From NCBI GenBank assembly GCA_029550865.1, contig JAKPGM010000007.1, positions 1 through 52,172 of the forward strand: a stretch of 52,172 nucleotides of DNA, read 5' to 3'. The notes below the pieces were generated by a model. That model was not told the origin of the DNA. It saw only the letters and a list, made by a program, of their open reading frames with translations, and did no database searches. Each line of letters starts with the position of its first letter. The first letter of the stretch is position 1. Both the position numbers and the translations under genes were made by a program. This document shows, one piece after another, positions 8,028 through 17,291 of the stretch. Source of the stretch: Bacteroidota bacterium. GTDB lineage: Bacteria > Bacteroidota > Bacteroidia > Bacteroidales > DTGW01.

Positions 8028-9158
8028 TCATTTTTCTTGGGCCATTTTTATGATTTCCTGCACTACAGGTTTGGGTTGATACTGCCGGTCAAACAACAGA
8101 GGATAGTCGGTTCGTCCCATGATAGGCCAGTAGTTGCGCCAGCTTTGAGCATCGTATACCCCCCAGAGCGTAACCCTATCTATTTTATCGGCATGTTTGA
8201 GGAATAGTTTGAAAAGATTTGCATATCGATTGGTAAAAGCAATGTTGACCGAATCGGGTAAGCCGTTGGGGTAGGGGTTATATTTGGCCCTTAACTCAGC
8301 TTTAAACGACACATCAGCAGTAAGCCGTTCGGTTGGCCAGGGAAGTAAGGTCATGTCGAGTTCGGTTATCATCACTTTTACTCCCAGGCTGGCATATTTT
8401 ACAATAGCTTCTTCGTATTCTTCAATGCTGGGTGAGTCGAGCGAAAGATGTCCCTGCATGCCTATGCCATCGACTTTTATTCCTTTGGCTTTCAGTCCAC
8501 TGACCAGGTTATAAATGGCATCGCGTTTGGTAGGATTCCATTCGTTGTAATCGTTGTAATACAGTTCGGCATTGGGGTCAGCCTCATGGGCAAATTTGAA
8601 GGCAAGCTCAATATACTCGGGCCCGATGATTTTATACCATTTCGTTTGGCGATATTGACCATTGTCGTCAATGGCTTCATTAACCACATCCCATCCGTGA
8701 ACACGTCCTTTATAGCGGCTCACCACTGTGGTGATATGGTTTTTCATCCGGGCAATAAGTTCCTCGCGAGAAACCTCTTTGCCTTTGTCATCCACAAAAA
8801 TCCAGGCGGGCACCTGAGAGTGCCATATCAGGCAATGACCAATAATTTTCATGCGGTGTTGCTGCCCAAATTCCACGAAAGCGTCGGGAAGTTTGAAGTT
8901 AAAAGAATCTTTCGCTGGATGGATTTTTTCCATCTTCATGCAGTTTTCTGCAACAATCGAATTAAAATGCTGGGTGACAATGTTAAGAGCCATTGTATCT
9001 TTCCCTTCAATCTGAGCTTCGTTTAGGGCAACCCCAATATAAAATTTATCCTTTAAGGCATCTTTTAAACCTTCATTTTTTTGATCAGCGTTGCAGGTAG
9101 CAAAAAATATTATAATCGAACCGCCAATGATGCTTATCAAACTTATTAATTTTTTCAT
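8028..9158 (-). CDS. Glycoside hydrolase family 10 endo-1,4-beta-xylanase
   Basis: A 376-residue GH10 enzyme that cuts the xylan backbone with retention of configuration. The acid/base is Glu161 in GWDVVNEAI and the nucleophile is Glu266 in VMITELDMTLL. Other family blocks are HCLIWHSQVPAW, YYNDYNEWNP and VTLWGVYDAQSW. The N terminus is a signal sequence ending in FATC, with Cys22 as a likely lipidation site, although the lipobox is not ideal. A surface or periplasmic lipoprotein is therefore inferred. There is no carbohydrate-binding module. It lies between a symporter and a GH43 gene in one orientation, so endo-cleavage, uptake and trimming may be coupled. Confidence 0.93.
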   Translation of the reverse strand: MKKLISLISIIGGSIIIFFATCNADQKNEGLKDALKDKFYIGVALNEAQIEGKDTMALNIVTQHFNSIVAENCMKMEKIHPAKDSFNFKLPDAFVEFGQQHRMKIIGHCLIWHSQVPAWIFVDDKGKEVSREELIARMKNHITTVVSRYKGRVHGWDVVNEAIDDNGQYRQTKWYKIIGPEYIELAFKFAHEADPNAELYYNDYNEWNPTKRDAIYNLVSGLKAKGIKVDGIGMQGHLSLDSPSIEEYEEAIVKYASLGVKVMITELDMTLLPWPTERLTADVSFKAELRAKYNPYPNGLPDSVNIAFTNRYANLFKLFLKHADKIDRVTLWGVYDAQSWRNYWPIMGRTDYPLLFDRQYQPKPVVQEIIKMAQEK

Positions 9159-9281
9159 TCCCTAAATATTTTTTAATGTTTTCAAATGTTTCGTATTGGA
9201 TGTAATTGATTTTGTACCAATTATAGCTATATCGACATTTTATGCATGTTGGTGTATGCTATGATGCTTAAAACTTTGCAT

Positions 9282-10754
9282 TCATGAATTATTGCTATGC
9301 CTGATTTTAAGATCCTGTTCGATTTGCACTTCCATTTTTTTATTGATTTCGTAGAAAAATAGGCTAGCGATGGCTACGCCGAAGGTAATTGCGGGGAAAA
9401 CGCTCATAGCGAGGCGAATGCCCTGAATGGTCAAGTCGGATTGCATCGGCAACCCTTCCTGATAGCCAAAAGCTGCAAGAATGGCTGCAACCAGTGAACC
9501 GCCAATACTTAGTCCTGCCTTAAGTCCGAATATCATCGCCGAGAATATGATGGCGGTGGCACGACGATTGTTTTTCCATTCGGAATAGTCGGCTACGTCG
9601 GCTATCATTGCCCACAAAAGCGGGATGGTAAGTCCATAGAAAAATCCATGTAGGATTTGTGTGATAAAAACCAGTCCGATGGAAGTAGGGGGATAGATGT
9701 AAAAAGCTAACTGCGCTAGCGTTGCCGTAATAAGTCCAAAACCAAATACATCGCGTTTTCCGTATTTATCGGCCAATCCCTTCGACAGCGCAATACCTAC
9801 AATCATAAAAATGATGCCCCCTGCATTAAACAAGCTGAAAGCCGATGTTGAGGCATCTTCGGGCCAATGAAAACCTACGAGTCCCATGCTGCTAAGAAAC
9901 GCGTTGAGACTGGCAATAAAATGGTTGAATCCTATGGCATTCAAAAATGAAGCCAGGGAATCTTTTTCGAGGTAATAATTAAAGTAGTAAACGTAGGTAC
10001 CCCCTTTAAGGGCGAGCGTAATAAAGATAAATACCGTTACAATAAGCATGATGATCCAGGGCTTGTTGTGGATCAGGTCGGTTAAGTCTTGCTTTACACT
10101 TGAGGTTTGTTCGGGCTTGGGGATAATACGTTCCTTGGTGGTTAAAAAGGTGATAATAAAGCACAATACCCCCACAGCAGCGAATATTCCCATGATTTTT
10201 TCGAACCCTGCTGCTTTATCACCGTGACCAGCAATTAGTACCAGCGGAAGCAGCAAGACCTGAATGATGAATTGGGCTACCATTACGGCAAAGAATCGGT
10301 ACGAAGAAATGCTATTTCGTTCCGACATGTTACCGGTAATTACCCCGCTTAAAGCCGAATAGGGCAAGTTATTGGCAGAGTATACAATTACCAGCAAAAT
10401 ATAGGTAATCATCGCATAGATTATTTTGCCGGTAGTACTGAAATTGGGTGTGGTAAAAGCCAATATTGCCATTACCCCAAAGGGGACAGATGTCCAAAGA
10501 ATCCAGGGCCGGAATTTCCCCCAACGGGTATTGGTGCGGTCGGCGATGATGCCCATGATGGGGTTAAAAAATGCACCTAACATTCCTCCGATGAAAATTA
10601 TTACCGAAGCCGATGCAGGAGGAATTTTTGCTACATCGGTATAGAAAAAGGCCAAAAAAGTCATTAGCGTCTGAAAAATTAGGTTTGCAGCAAGATCTCC
10701 CAGACTGTAACCTATTTTTTCAGAAAGTTTGATTTTTTCTACTTCTGAGCTCAT
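9282..10754 (-). CDS. GPH-family (MelB/XynP-like) sodium:oligosaccharide symporter
   Basis: A 490-residue, twelve-helix inner-membrane carrier of the MFS_2 (glycoside-pentoside-hexuronide) group. It starts with EKIGYSLGDLAANLIFQ and has the family loop ADRTNTRWGKFRPWILW after the second helix, followed by hydrophobic segments to the C terminus. Its position before GH10 and GH43 suggests it imports xylo-oligosaccharides or related pentosides. It is the first gene of the unit and diverges from the hybrid sensor gene. The operon has no SusC/SusD pair, so this carrier is the only transporter visible for the xylan products. Confidence 0.9.
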   Translation of the reverse strand: MSSEVEKIKLSEKIGYSLGDLAANLIFQTLMTFLAFFYTDVAKIPPASASVIIFIGGMLGAFFNPIMGIIADRTNTRWGKFRPWILWTSVPFGVMAILAFTTPNFSTTGKIIYAMITYILLVIVYSANNLPYSALSGVITGNMSERNSISSYRFFAVMVAQFIIQVLLLPLVLIAGHGDKAAGFEKIMGIFAAVGVLCFIITFLTTKERIIPKPEQTSSVKQDLTDLIHNKPWIIMLIVTVFIFITLALKGGTYVYYFNYYLEKDSLASFLNAIGFNHFIASLNAFLSSMGLVGFHWPEDASTSAFSLFNAGGIIFMIVGIALSKGLADKYGKRDVFGFGLITATLAQLAFYIYPPTSIGLVFITQILHGFFYGLTIPLLWAMIADVADYSEWKNNRRATAIIFSAMIFGLKAGLSIGGSLVAAILAAFGYQEGLPMQSDLTIQGIRLAMSVFPAITFGVAIASLFFYEINKKMEVQIEQDLKIRHSNNS

Positions 10755-11059
10755 AATAATTTCTTGTTTTTGAGATTTATTTAAAATATTTCCTTTGCTT
10801 ACAAATTAACGAATATACCGTCGGGTGTAAGGCATACAATTTTTGCAAATAGTACCTACAATTTCAGCGAATATGCATAAATACCAGAAAAAAGGATGCT
10901 AATAACCATATCGGGACGGAGGCTGACGAGTTAAATACTGAATTGGTATTTCGACAGGATAGTTGCTATTTTGCTAAAGATTATTTAAAGTCATGTATTG
11001 CTATTTCAAAATAATTTTCACATTTGTGCTATCTTTAAGGGTAATTTGTACATTTAAGC
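10755..11059. promoter_or_regulatory. Divergent control region between symporter operon and hybrid sensor
   Basis: This 305-bp gene-free, AT-rich interval must hold promoters for both directions. A near-consensus -7 box (TATCTTTA) lies about 30 bp before the sensor start, and a weak TTAATTTG lies on the minus side. No clear operator repeat was identified. By analogy with other SusR-like regulators, the AraC domain of the adjacent sensor could bind here. Confidence 0.45.
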
Positions 11060-14000
11060 ATGGTGTTTAAAAAATGTATATTCCTGTTTTTATTAGTTTT
11101 TGGTTTGTCGTTAAAAGGACAAAATGACTATTTTTTATTTCACCAGCTGACCCTTGAACATGGATTGTCGAATAATTCGGTGACCTGTATTTTTAAGGAT
11201 AGCAGGGGTTTTATATGGATTGGCACCATCGATGGGCTCAATCGTTACGATGGGTATAATTTTGTCATCTTTCGGCACTCAAATAACGATACAAATAGCA
11301 TATCCGATAATTTCATCAGCACAATCATCGAGGATAGCGCTGGCAACTTATGGGTGGGAACCCAGGGCGGTGGGCTCAATTGCTATGATCCCCGGCTCGA
11401 TCGATTTACAAGTTTTTACCACGATCCCCAAAATATCAATAGCCTTCCTTCGAATTTTATATTTCATCATAACTCCATGCTTATTGACCGCAGGGGAAAC
11501 CTATGGATCGGTACAAACAAGGGGTTATGCAGTTATTATCCCGGTAAAAAGCAATTTGTACGTTATTTGCTCAAACCACCCGGCTCGATAAGCGAGGTGG
11601 CAAAAGATATTCGTACCATTTTTCAGGCGAGTGACGGCACTTTGTGGATTGGAACCGACAGGGGGCTTTATCAGTTCGACCCTTTACAAAAAAAAGTGTT
11701 ACGATATTTTAGTATGAGTTATGGAAGTACGTCGCTTACCAATAACATTATTACTGCAATAGTCGAAAATGTATCCTATCAGGAAATATGGATTGGAACA
11801 GAAGAGGGGCTGAATGTGCTCTCGTTGAAAGATTTTACCATACGTCATTATTTTGCTGGGAAAAACGACATGTATGCATTAAGCGATAACTCAATTACTG
11901 CGCTTGATGTAGATGAAAAAGGTAATATCTGGATTGGCACCAAATCGGGAGGGCTTAATCAGTATAACTATGCCCAACGACGATTTTTTTGTTGGAAGCA
12001 AAATCCAGTTGATAAGAATAGTTTGAGTGATAACTACATCGACAATCTTTATGTCGATAAGGCTGGATATTTATGGATAGGTACGGTAAACAATGGGGTA
12101 AACCTGGTGGACATCAGACCGAAAAAGTTCCAATGGTTGAAAAATGAACCAGGTAATCCTAACTCCCTTTCTGCCAATACCATTCGGTCGGTATATGAAG
12201 ATTCAGAAGGAATTCTGTGGATAGGCACCTATGGTGGGGGCTTAAATCGTTACGACGGGAAGCAATTTATGCATTTTTTCCATCAGCCAAACAATAGCAA
12301 TAGTCTCAGTCATAATATCATTAGTGCTTTGCATGAGCATGAACATACTTTATGGATAGGCACCTGGGGGGGAGGATTATGTAAAATGAATACCAGAAAT
12401 TTCACCATCAATCGGTTAAATCTTCATTTACCCGATTACATTAATCAAATAGCCTCCGACAAATATGGACGGCTATGGATTGCATGCAATGGTGGTCTGT
12501 ATGTATATTGGCCCATTACTGGGGAATTGATTCGTTGTGACGACGATAGTGTTACCGAGAGGAGACTTACCGCCAATTCGGTGAATCGTATTCACTGGGA
12601 TGAAAACGGACATCTGTGGGTGGGTACCTTCGATGGATTAAATTGTATAGTATTCAAGGATTTCGAAAAAATCATCATTGATACGCTATACCATTTTCGC
12701 AAGCAGCTTAATCGATCCAATAGCTTGAATGATAATCGAATTCTTAGTATAGGCGAGGATTTTGACCAGAATCTCTATTTGGGAACCTATACCGGTGGTA
12801 TCAGTAAAATGCATGTTCAGTGGAAGGGGAGCAGAATAGCTTCTGTTCAATTTATGCCATATACCGATAACGAAGGTTTGGCCGGTAATATCGTATATGG
12901 AATGCTGACCGATAATCGAGGCAATATCTGGATAAGTACTAACAATGGTCTTTCGAAATTTGACCCGGCTAAAAATGTGTTTCAGAATTTTACCATTGAT
13001 GATGGACTGCAAAGTAATCAGTTTTATTGGAACGCTTATGGCAGGGGCAAAAATTCGCGCATGTATTTTGGGGGCATCAACGGATTGAATCTTTTTTATC
13101 CCGACAGTATCCTTGTTCAACGCAGTTTTCCAGAGATTTGTATTACTAATTTTCAGCTTTTCAACCAACCTGTAAAGGTGTCCTCGGGAAAAAATGCATT
13201 GTTGAAGCAGTCTATATTATATACCCGTCATATTACCCTTCGTCGGCACGAATATCCTTTTACTATCGAATTTGCCGCTTTGGTGTATCGTTCGCAAAAA
13301 AAGATACGCTATGCTTATCGACTTGAAAATTTTGATCATGCCTGGATATATACCGATGCCAATCGCCGTTATGCTACCTACTCACACCTGCGTCCGGGAA
13401 GTTATGTTTTCAGGGTCAAGGCTACTAACGAAGATGGTGAATGGGGTAAGCAAATGGCTGAGCTGCACATTACTGTTTTGCCAGCATTTTACGAAACCAT
13501 CTGGGCTTTTATGCTTTATGCTCTTATACTTTTGGCGCTGTTGTATTTCTTTCGTCGGCAGATATTGGCACGTGCCCGTTATCGTCACGAAATTCAACTT
13601 CAGCGCATGGAGCGAAAGAAAAGCGAGGAGTACAATGAAATGAAATTGCAGTTTTTTACCAATATCTCCCACGAATTTCGTACACCGCTGACCCTAATTA
13701 TGGGGCCGCTGGAAAATATCCTTTCACGCTCCGACCTTGATAAAGCTGCCAGGGAACAGCTTATGCTTATGCGTTCGGGAAGTAAACGCCTACTTCACCT
13801 GATTAATCAGTTACTCGAGTTCAGAAAAGTAGAATCCGGTAACTATGAGCTAAAAATAACCCATAGCGATGTAATACCCCCTCTGAAAGAAATTGTAGAA
13901 CTTTTTAAAAGCACAGCGCAGTCGCATAGAATCAGTTACTCAGCTTCTTTTCCTTTGAAAAGTGCAATGATTTATTTCGATGAAAACGTAATAGAGACGA

Positions 14001-15256
14001 TAGCATTCAATTTACTTTCCAATGCCTTTAAATTTACCCAGCCCGGTGGAAATATTCGTTTTGAGATAGAATTTTATAACGAAAGATTTGAAAAAACAAT
14101 TCTTGAAAAGGACATACATTACCTGGTAATAAAGGTAGAGGATACGGGAAAGGGTATTCCTGCCGACAAGCTGGACGACATTTTCAAACGTTTTTACCAA
14201 TTGCCTGCTGCTGATAAACATGCCATCAAGGGGACGGGTATTGGACTTACACTTTGTCAGGAGCTGGCCGTGATGCATGGGGGCGAAATAAAGGTGGAAA
14301 GTGCTGTTGGTAAAGGTTCGGTTTTTACTACTACTCTGGCAGTACATGCTTCCTACTTTTTACAAAAAAATATTCCTATTCTTTCTGATAATGAACATAT
14401 TGCAAAGAATGGTACAGAAAGTTCTGAGAAATTTGCTTTTACCTTTAACGAGCCAGGTACATTACAATTTAGTCGTCCCGAGAAGGAGGATAGTCCCGGT
14501 GTGCTTATCATTGAAGACGATGTTGAAATTATCAAGTATATAGGGAAACTAATTGAACAGCAATATCACATTTACTATGCATTCGATGGAAATGCGGGGT
14601 TGCAGCTGGCACTTGAGAAAGAACCCGATATTATTATTTCTGATGTTATGATGCCTCAAATGAATGGTTTTGAGCTGTGCGAAAAAATAAAAACCGATCC
14701 CCGACTCAGCCATATACCCATTATAATGCTCACGGCATTATCGAATATCGATGATAAAATTAAGGGGTATCATCTGGGAGCCGATGAATATTTGACCAAG
14801 CCTTTCGATCATCGTCATTTGCTGGTGCGCATTGAAAAACTTATTGAGCAACGAAAGCAGTTGCAACGGCATTTTCAGCAGCAATTTAGCATGGATAACG
14901 AAATGCCCACGCTATCGTCTCTCGATAAGCAGCTTATACAAAAAGTAATCCAGTTAGTGGAGGATCGGATGTCCGACCCCAATCTGTCGGTCGATGATTT
15001 GAGCCGGGAATTAGGCATCAGCTCAACACATTTATACCGAAAAATTAAGGCGCTTATGGGACTATCGACCAATGATTTTATTAGAAAAATTCGATTGAAA
15101 CGTGCTGCACAGCTACTTTTACAGGGAAATGGCAATATTTCACAGGTGATGTTTGAGGTCGGATTTACCAATAGTTCTTATTTCGCCAGGCGCTTTCAGG
15201 AAGAGTTTGGCATGACTCCAAGCGAATTTATTCATCAACAAAGAGGAAAAGCATAG
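11060..15256 (+). CDS. Hybrid two-component system regulator (SusR/HTCS type)
   Basis: A 1398-residue membrane protein joining sensor, kinase, receiver and DNA-binding parts. A signal sequence (residues 1-21) precedes about 720 residues of Reg_prop beta-propeller repeats (LSNNSVTCIFKDSRGFIWIG, and many DxxGNLWVGT-like copies). A Y_Y_Y domain (about 745-810) and a membrane helix (about 813-836) follow. The kinase has HisKA His871 in SHEFRTPL and the ATPase boxes VEDTGKGIP and GTGIGLTL. The receiver carries Asp1195 in ISDVMMPQMNGFE. An AraC-type HTH ends the protein (GISSTHLYRKIK, VGFTNSSYFARRFQEEFG). HTCS proteins usually sense an oligosaccharide in the periplasm and switch on the neighbouring polysaccharide genes, here the divergent symporter-GH10-GH43 unit. 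A xylan-derived ligand is inferred. Confidence 0.93.
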   Translation: MVFKKCIFLFLLVFGLSLKGQNDYFLFHQLTLEHGLSNNSVTCIFKDSRGFIWIGTIDGLNRYDGYNFVIFRHSNNDTNSISDNFISTIIEDSAGNLWVGTQGGGLNCYDPRLDRFTSFYHDPQNINSLPSNFIFHHNSMLIDRRGNLWIGTNKGLCSYYPGKKQFVRYLLKPPGSISEVAKDIRTIFQASDGTLWIGTDRGLYQFDPLQKKVLRYFSMSYGSTSLTNNIITAIVENVSYQEIWIGTEEGLNVLSLKDFTIRHYFAGKNDMYALSDNSITALDVDEKGNIWIGTKSGGLNQYNYAQRRFFCWKQNPVDKNSLSDNYIDNLYVDKAGYLWIGTVNNGVNLVDIRPKKFQWLKNEPGNPNSLSANTIRSVYEDSEGILWIGTYGGGLNRYDGKQFMHFFHQPNNSNSLSHNIISALHEHEHTLWIGTWGGGLCKMNTRNFTINRLNLHLPDYINQIASDKYGRLWIACNGGLYVYWPITGELIRCDDDSVTERRLTANSVNRIHWDENGHLWVGTFDGLNCIVFKDFEKIIIDTLYHFRKQLNRSNSLNDNRILSIGEDFDQNLYLGTYTGGISKMHVQWKGSRIASVQFMPYTDNEGLAGNIVYGMLTDNRGNIWISTNNGLSKFDPAKNVFQNFTIDDGLQSNQFYWNAYGRGKNSRMYFGGINGLNLFYPDSILVQRSFPEICITNFQLFNQPVKVSSGKNALLKQSILYTRHITLRRHEYPFTIEFAALVYRSQKKIRYAYRLENFDHAWIYTDANRRYATYSHLRPGSYVFRVKATNEDGEWGKQMAELHITVLPAFYETIWAFMLYALILLALLYFFRRQILARARYRHEIQLQRMERKKSEEYNEMKLQFFTNISHEFRTPLTLIMGPLENILSRSDLDKAAREQLMLMRSGSKRLLHLINQLLEFRKVESGNYELKITHSDVIPPLKEIVELFKSTAQSHRISYSASFPLKSAMIYFDENVIETIAFNLLSNAFKFTQPGGNIRFEIEFYNERFEKTILEKDIHYLVIKVEDTGKGIPADKLDDIFKRFYQLPAADKHAIKGTGIGLTLCQELAVMHGGEIKVESAVGKGSVFTTTLAVHASYFLQKNIPILSDNEHIAKNGTESSEKFAFTFNEPGTLQFSRPEKEDSPGVLIIEDDVEIIKYIGKLIEQQYHIYYAFDGNAGLQLALEKEPDIIISDVMMPQMNGFELCEKIKTDPRLSHIPIIMLTALSNIDDKIKGYHLGADEYLTKPFDHRHLLVRIEKLIEQRKQLQRHFQQQFSMDNEMPTLSSLDKQLIQKVIQLVEDRMSDPNLSVDDLSRELGISSTHLYRKIKALMGLSTNDFIRKIRLKRAAQLLLQGNGNISQVMFEVGFTNSSYFARRFQEEFGMTPSEFIHQQRGKA

Positions 15257-15293
15257 AGGTTATCCATCGTTGTAAAAAATCTTTTAAAGAAAA

Positions 15294-15323
15294 TTTGTGA
15301 ATAAAAAAATAGTTGTATTTTTG
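15294..15323 (+). promoter_or_regulatory. Bacteroidetes promoter of the rplM operon
   Basis: A -33 TTTG (15294-15297) and a -7 box TATTTTTG (15316-15323, perfect TAnnTTTG) are spaced by 18 bp. This is close to the usual 19-21 bp. It lies about 58 bp before the chosen rplM start. Confidence 0.7.
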
Positions 15324-15381
15324 CAGTCCACTTTTTGAAAGTGGGTAAGTGCATACAGTTCAACAAAAAAAGCTTAGAAAA

Positions 15382-15837
15382 GTGAATACGCTTAGTTATC
15401 GGACAATATCGGCCAATAAGGCTACCGTTCAGAAGAACTGGGTTATAGTGGATGCGCAAGGACAGGTATTAGGCCGTTTGGCTTCAAAGGTTGCCAAACT
15501 CTTGCGGGGTAAATACAAAACCAACTATACCCCTCATGTCGATTGTGGCGACAATGTTATTGTAATCAATGCAGCAGGGGTTCGCCTGACTGGTAAAAAA
15601 TGGACCGATCGTGAACATTTTTTCCACACGGGTTACCAGGGCGGACAAATTGTTAAAAGCCCGCTCGATATCTATCGCAAAAATCCTTGCGATCTGGTCG
15701 AAAAAGCTGTAAGGGGAATGTTACCCAAGAACCGTCTCGGAGATGCAATTTTTAAAAATTTGCATGTTTACGCAGGCAGTGAGCATGCCCATCAGGGGCA
15801 GCAACCCAAACTTATTGATATCAACTCACTTAAATAA
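15382..15837 (+). CDS. rplM: 50S ribosomal protein uL13
   Basis: The start chosen is GTG at 15382, giving MNTLSYRTISANKATVQKNW. This matches the beginning of Bacteroidetes L13 proteins. An upstream GTG at 15349 would add 11 residues with no family match. The 151-residue product carries the L13 blocks VDAQGQVLGRLASKVAKLLRGK, CGDNVIVINA and GMLPKNRLG. It is the first gene of the rplM-rpsI-rpsB-tsf group and lies 5 bp before rpsI. Confidence 0.95.
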   Translation: MNTLSYRTISANKATVQKNWVIVDAQGQVLGRLASKVAKLLRGKYKTNYTPHVDCGDNVIVINAAGVRLTGKKWTDREHFFHTGYQGGQIVKSPLDIYRKNPCDLVEKAVRGMLPKNRLGDAIFKNLHVYAGSEHAHQGQQPKLIDINSLK

Positions 15838-15842
15838 TAAAC

Positions 15843-16229
15843 ATGGAAGTAATTAACGCAGTTGGTAGAAGAAAAACAGCAGTAGCCCGTATTTACGTTT
15901 CAGAGGGCAAAGGAAATATTACCATCAACGAACGTGCATTCGAAAATTATTTTCCCACCATTCAATTACAAACCACAGTAAAACAGCCATTGGTATTGGT
16001 AGGCTTAACCGACAAATTTGACATCAAGGTTAACCTTACGGGTGGCGGATTTAAAGGACAAGCCGAAGCGTTGAGACTTGCCATAGCACGTGCGCTGGTT
16101 AAATATAACGAAGAGTACAAAGCCATACTTCGGAAAAATGGGTTACTCACCCGCGATCCCCGTGAGGTGGAAAGGAAGAAACCGGGTCGTCCCAAAGCCA
16201 GAAAAAGATTTCAATTCAGCAAACGTTAA
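15843..16229 (+). CDS. rpsI: 30S ribosomal protein uS9
   Basis: A 128-residue protein of normal length with the S9 start VNAVGRRKTAVARIYV-like sequence, the GGGFKGQAEALRLAIARAL block and the conserved basic C terminus PKARKRFQFSKR, which reaches the tRNA in the P site. It follows rplM by 5 bp. A hairpin overlaps its stop codon (16221-16241). Confidence 0.96.
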   Translation: MEVINAVGRRKTAVARIYVSEGKGNITINERAFENYFPTIQLQTTVKQPLVLVGLTDKFDIKVNLTGGGFKGQAEALRLAIARALVKYNEEYKAILRKNGLLTRDPREVERKKPGRPKARKRFQFSKR

Positions 16230-16272
16230 TGTTCAACGTTTGGAAGAGCTAAGTTTAGTATCTAAACTCGCT
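16221..16272 (+). promoter_or_regulatory. Two tandem hairpins between rpsI and rpsB, candidate leader
   Basis: Hairpin 1 pairs AAACGTT (16221-16227) with AACGTTT (16235-16241) over the rpsI stop codon. Hairpin 2 pairs AGTTTAG (16252-16258) with CTAAACT (16262-16268) around a three-base loop, extended by AGC/GCT after a small bulge. Neither is followed by a T run, so termination is unlikely. Control of rpsB translation or transcript processing is possible but unproven. Confidence 0.4.
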
Positions 16273-16333
16273 GGACTCCGAAAGGACTACCAGGGGGTTG
16301 CTTAATATAGAAGGTAAACTTAAAAATGAAAGA

Positions 16334-17209
16334 ATGTCGAGAGTAACTTTTGAACAACTATTAGAGGCGGGTGTACACTTTGGCCATTTGAAGAGAAAAT
16401 GGTGTCCTGAAATGGCGCCATACATTTTCACAGAAAAGAATGGTATCCACATCATCGACCTGCAGAAGACTATTGTCAAACTGGAAGAGGCTGCTAATGC
16501 GTTAAAGCAAATTGCTAAATCGGGAAGGAAAATTTTGTTTGTAGCCACCAAAAAGCAGGCTAAAGACATTGTTAGCGAGAAGGTAAAAGCCATTAACATG
16601 CCTTATGTGACGGAGCGTTGGCCAGGCGGAATGCTCACCAACTTTCCTACCATTCGTAAGGCTGTTAAGAAAATGGCAGCAATTGATCGCATGATGACCG
16701 ATGGCACGTTTGATACGCTATCCAAGCGTGAACGGTTGCAAATAACACGTCAGCGTGCGAAGTTGGAGAAGAACCTCGGTAGTATAGCCGATCTTACACG
16801 CTTACCTGCTGCTTTGTTTGTGGTTGATATTACCAAAGAACATATTGCGGTGAAGGAAGCTCGACGTCTGGGAATACCTGTTGTAGCCATCTGCGATACC
16901 AATTCAAATCCAAATCTGGTAGACTTTCCTATCCCAGCCAATGACGATGCTTCCAAGTCGATAGCCCTTATTACCGATGTAATATGTCAGGCTGTGCAGG
17001 AAGGGCTCAACGAACGTAAAGTTGAGAAAGATTCGGAACAGGCCGAATCAAAAGCCAAGGAAACTAAGGAACACAAAAAACCTAAGGTAGTTAAGGCTAC
17101 AACTGCTTCGGTACTGGCAGAAGATGTTGAGGACGCTGTTTTGAATAAGTTCGAAACCGAGGTGAAAAAAGTACCTATTAAGAAGAAAACTATAAAGGAA
17201 GACGAATAA
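16334..17209 (+). CDS. rpsB: 30S ribosomal protein uS2
   Basis: The start is ATG at 16334 ([23 protein letters not shown]). The upstream in-frame TTG at 16298 would add a segment lying in the presumed leader. S2 blocks are [33 protein letters not shown] and [24 protein letters not shown]. The product has 291 residues. The last ~60 form a Lys/Glu-rich tail beyond the normal S2 fold, probably flexible. Confidence 0.95.
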   Translation: MSRVTFEQLLEAGVHFGHLKRKWCPEMAPYIFTEKNGIHIIDLQKTIVKLEEAANALKQIAKSGRKILFVATKKQAKDIVSEKVKAINMPYVTERWPGGMLTNFPTIRKAVKKMAAIDRMMTDGTFDTLSKRERLQITRQRAKLEKNLGSIADLTRLPAALFVVDITKEHIAVKEARRLGIPVVAICDTNSNPNLVDFPIPANDDASKSIALITDVICQAVQEGLNERKVEKDSEQAESKAKETKEHKKPKVVKATTASVLAEDVEDAVLNKFETEVKKVPIKKKTIKEDE

Positions 17210-17232
17210 TCTTTTCAACATACAAAAAATGG

Positions 17233-17262
17233 GCGTAGCCAGCATGGCTACGCTGCTTTTTA
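17233..17262 (+). terminator. Strong hairpin between rpsB and tsf (attenuator or processing site)
   Basis: A perfect 9-bp stem GCGTAGCCA/TGGCTACGC (17233-17241 with 17245-17253) with a three-base loop is followed by tgctttttata. It has the shape of an intrinsic terminator but sits inside an otherwise continuous operon. Partial termination that lowers tsf relative to rpsB, or RNA processing, is inferred. Confidence 0.6.
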
Positions 17263-17291
17263 TAAATAAACGGAACTAAAAATGTAAGCAT

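Noticed and set aside
15349-15381. Upstream GTG start for rplM
   Set aside because: The extra residues do not match L13, and the GTG at 15382 gives the conserved N terminus.
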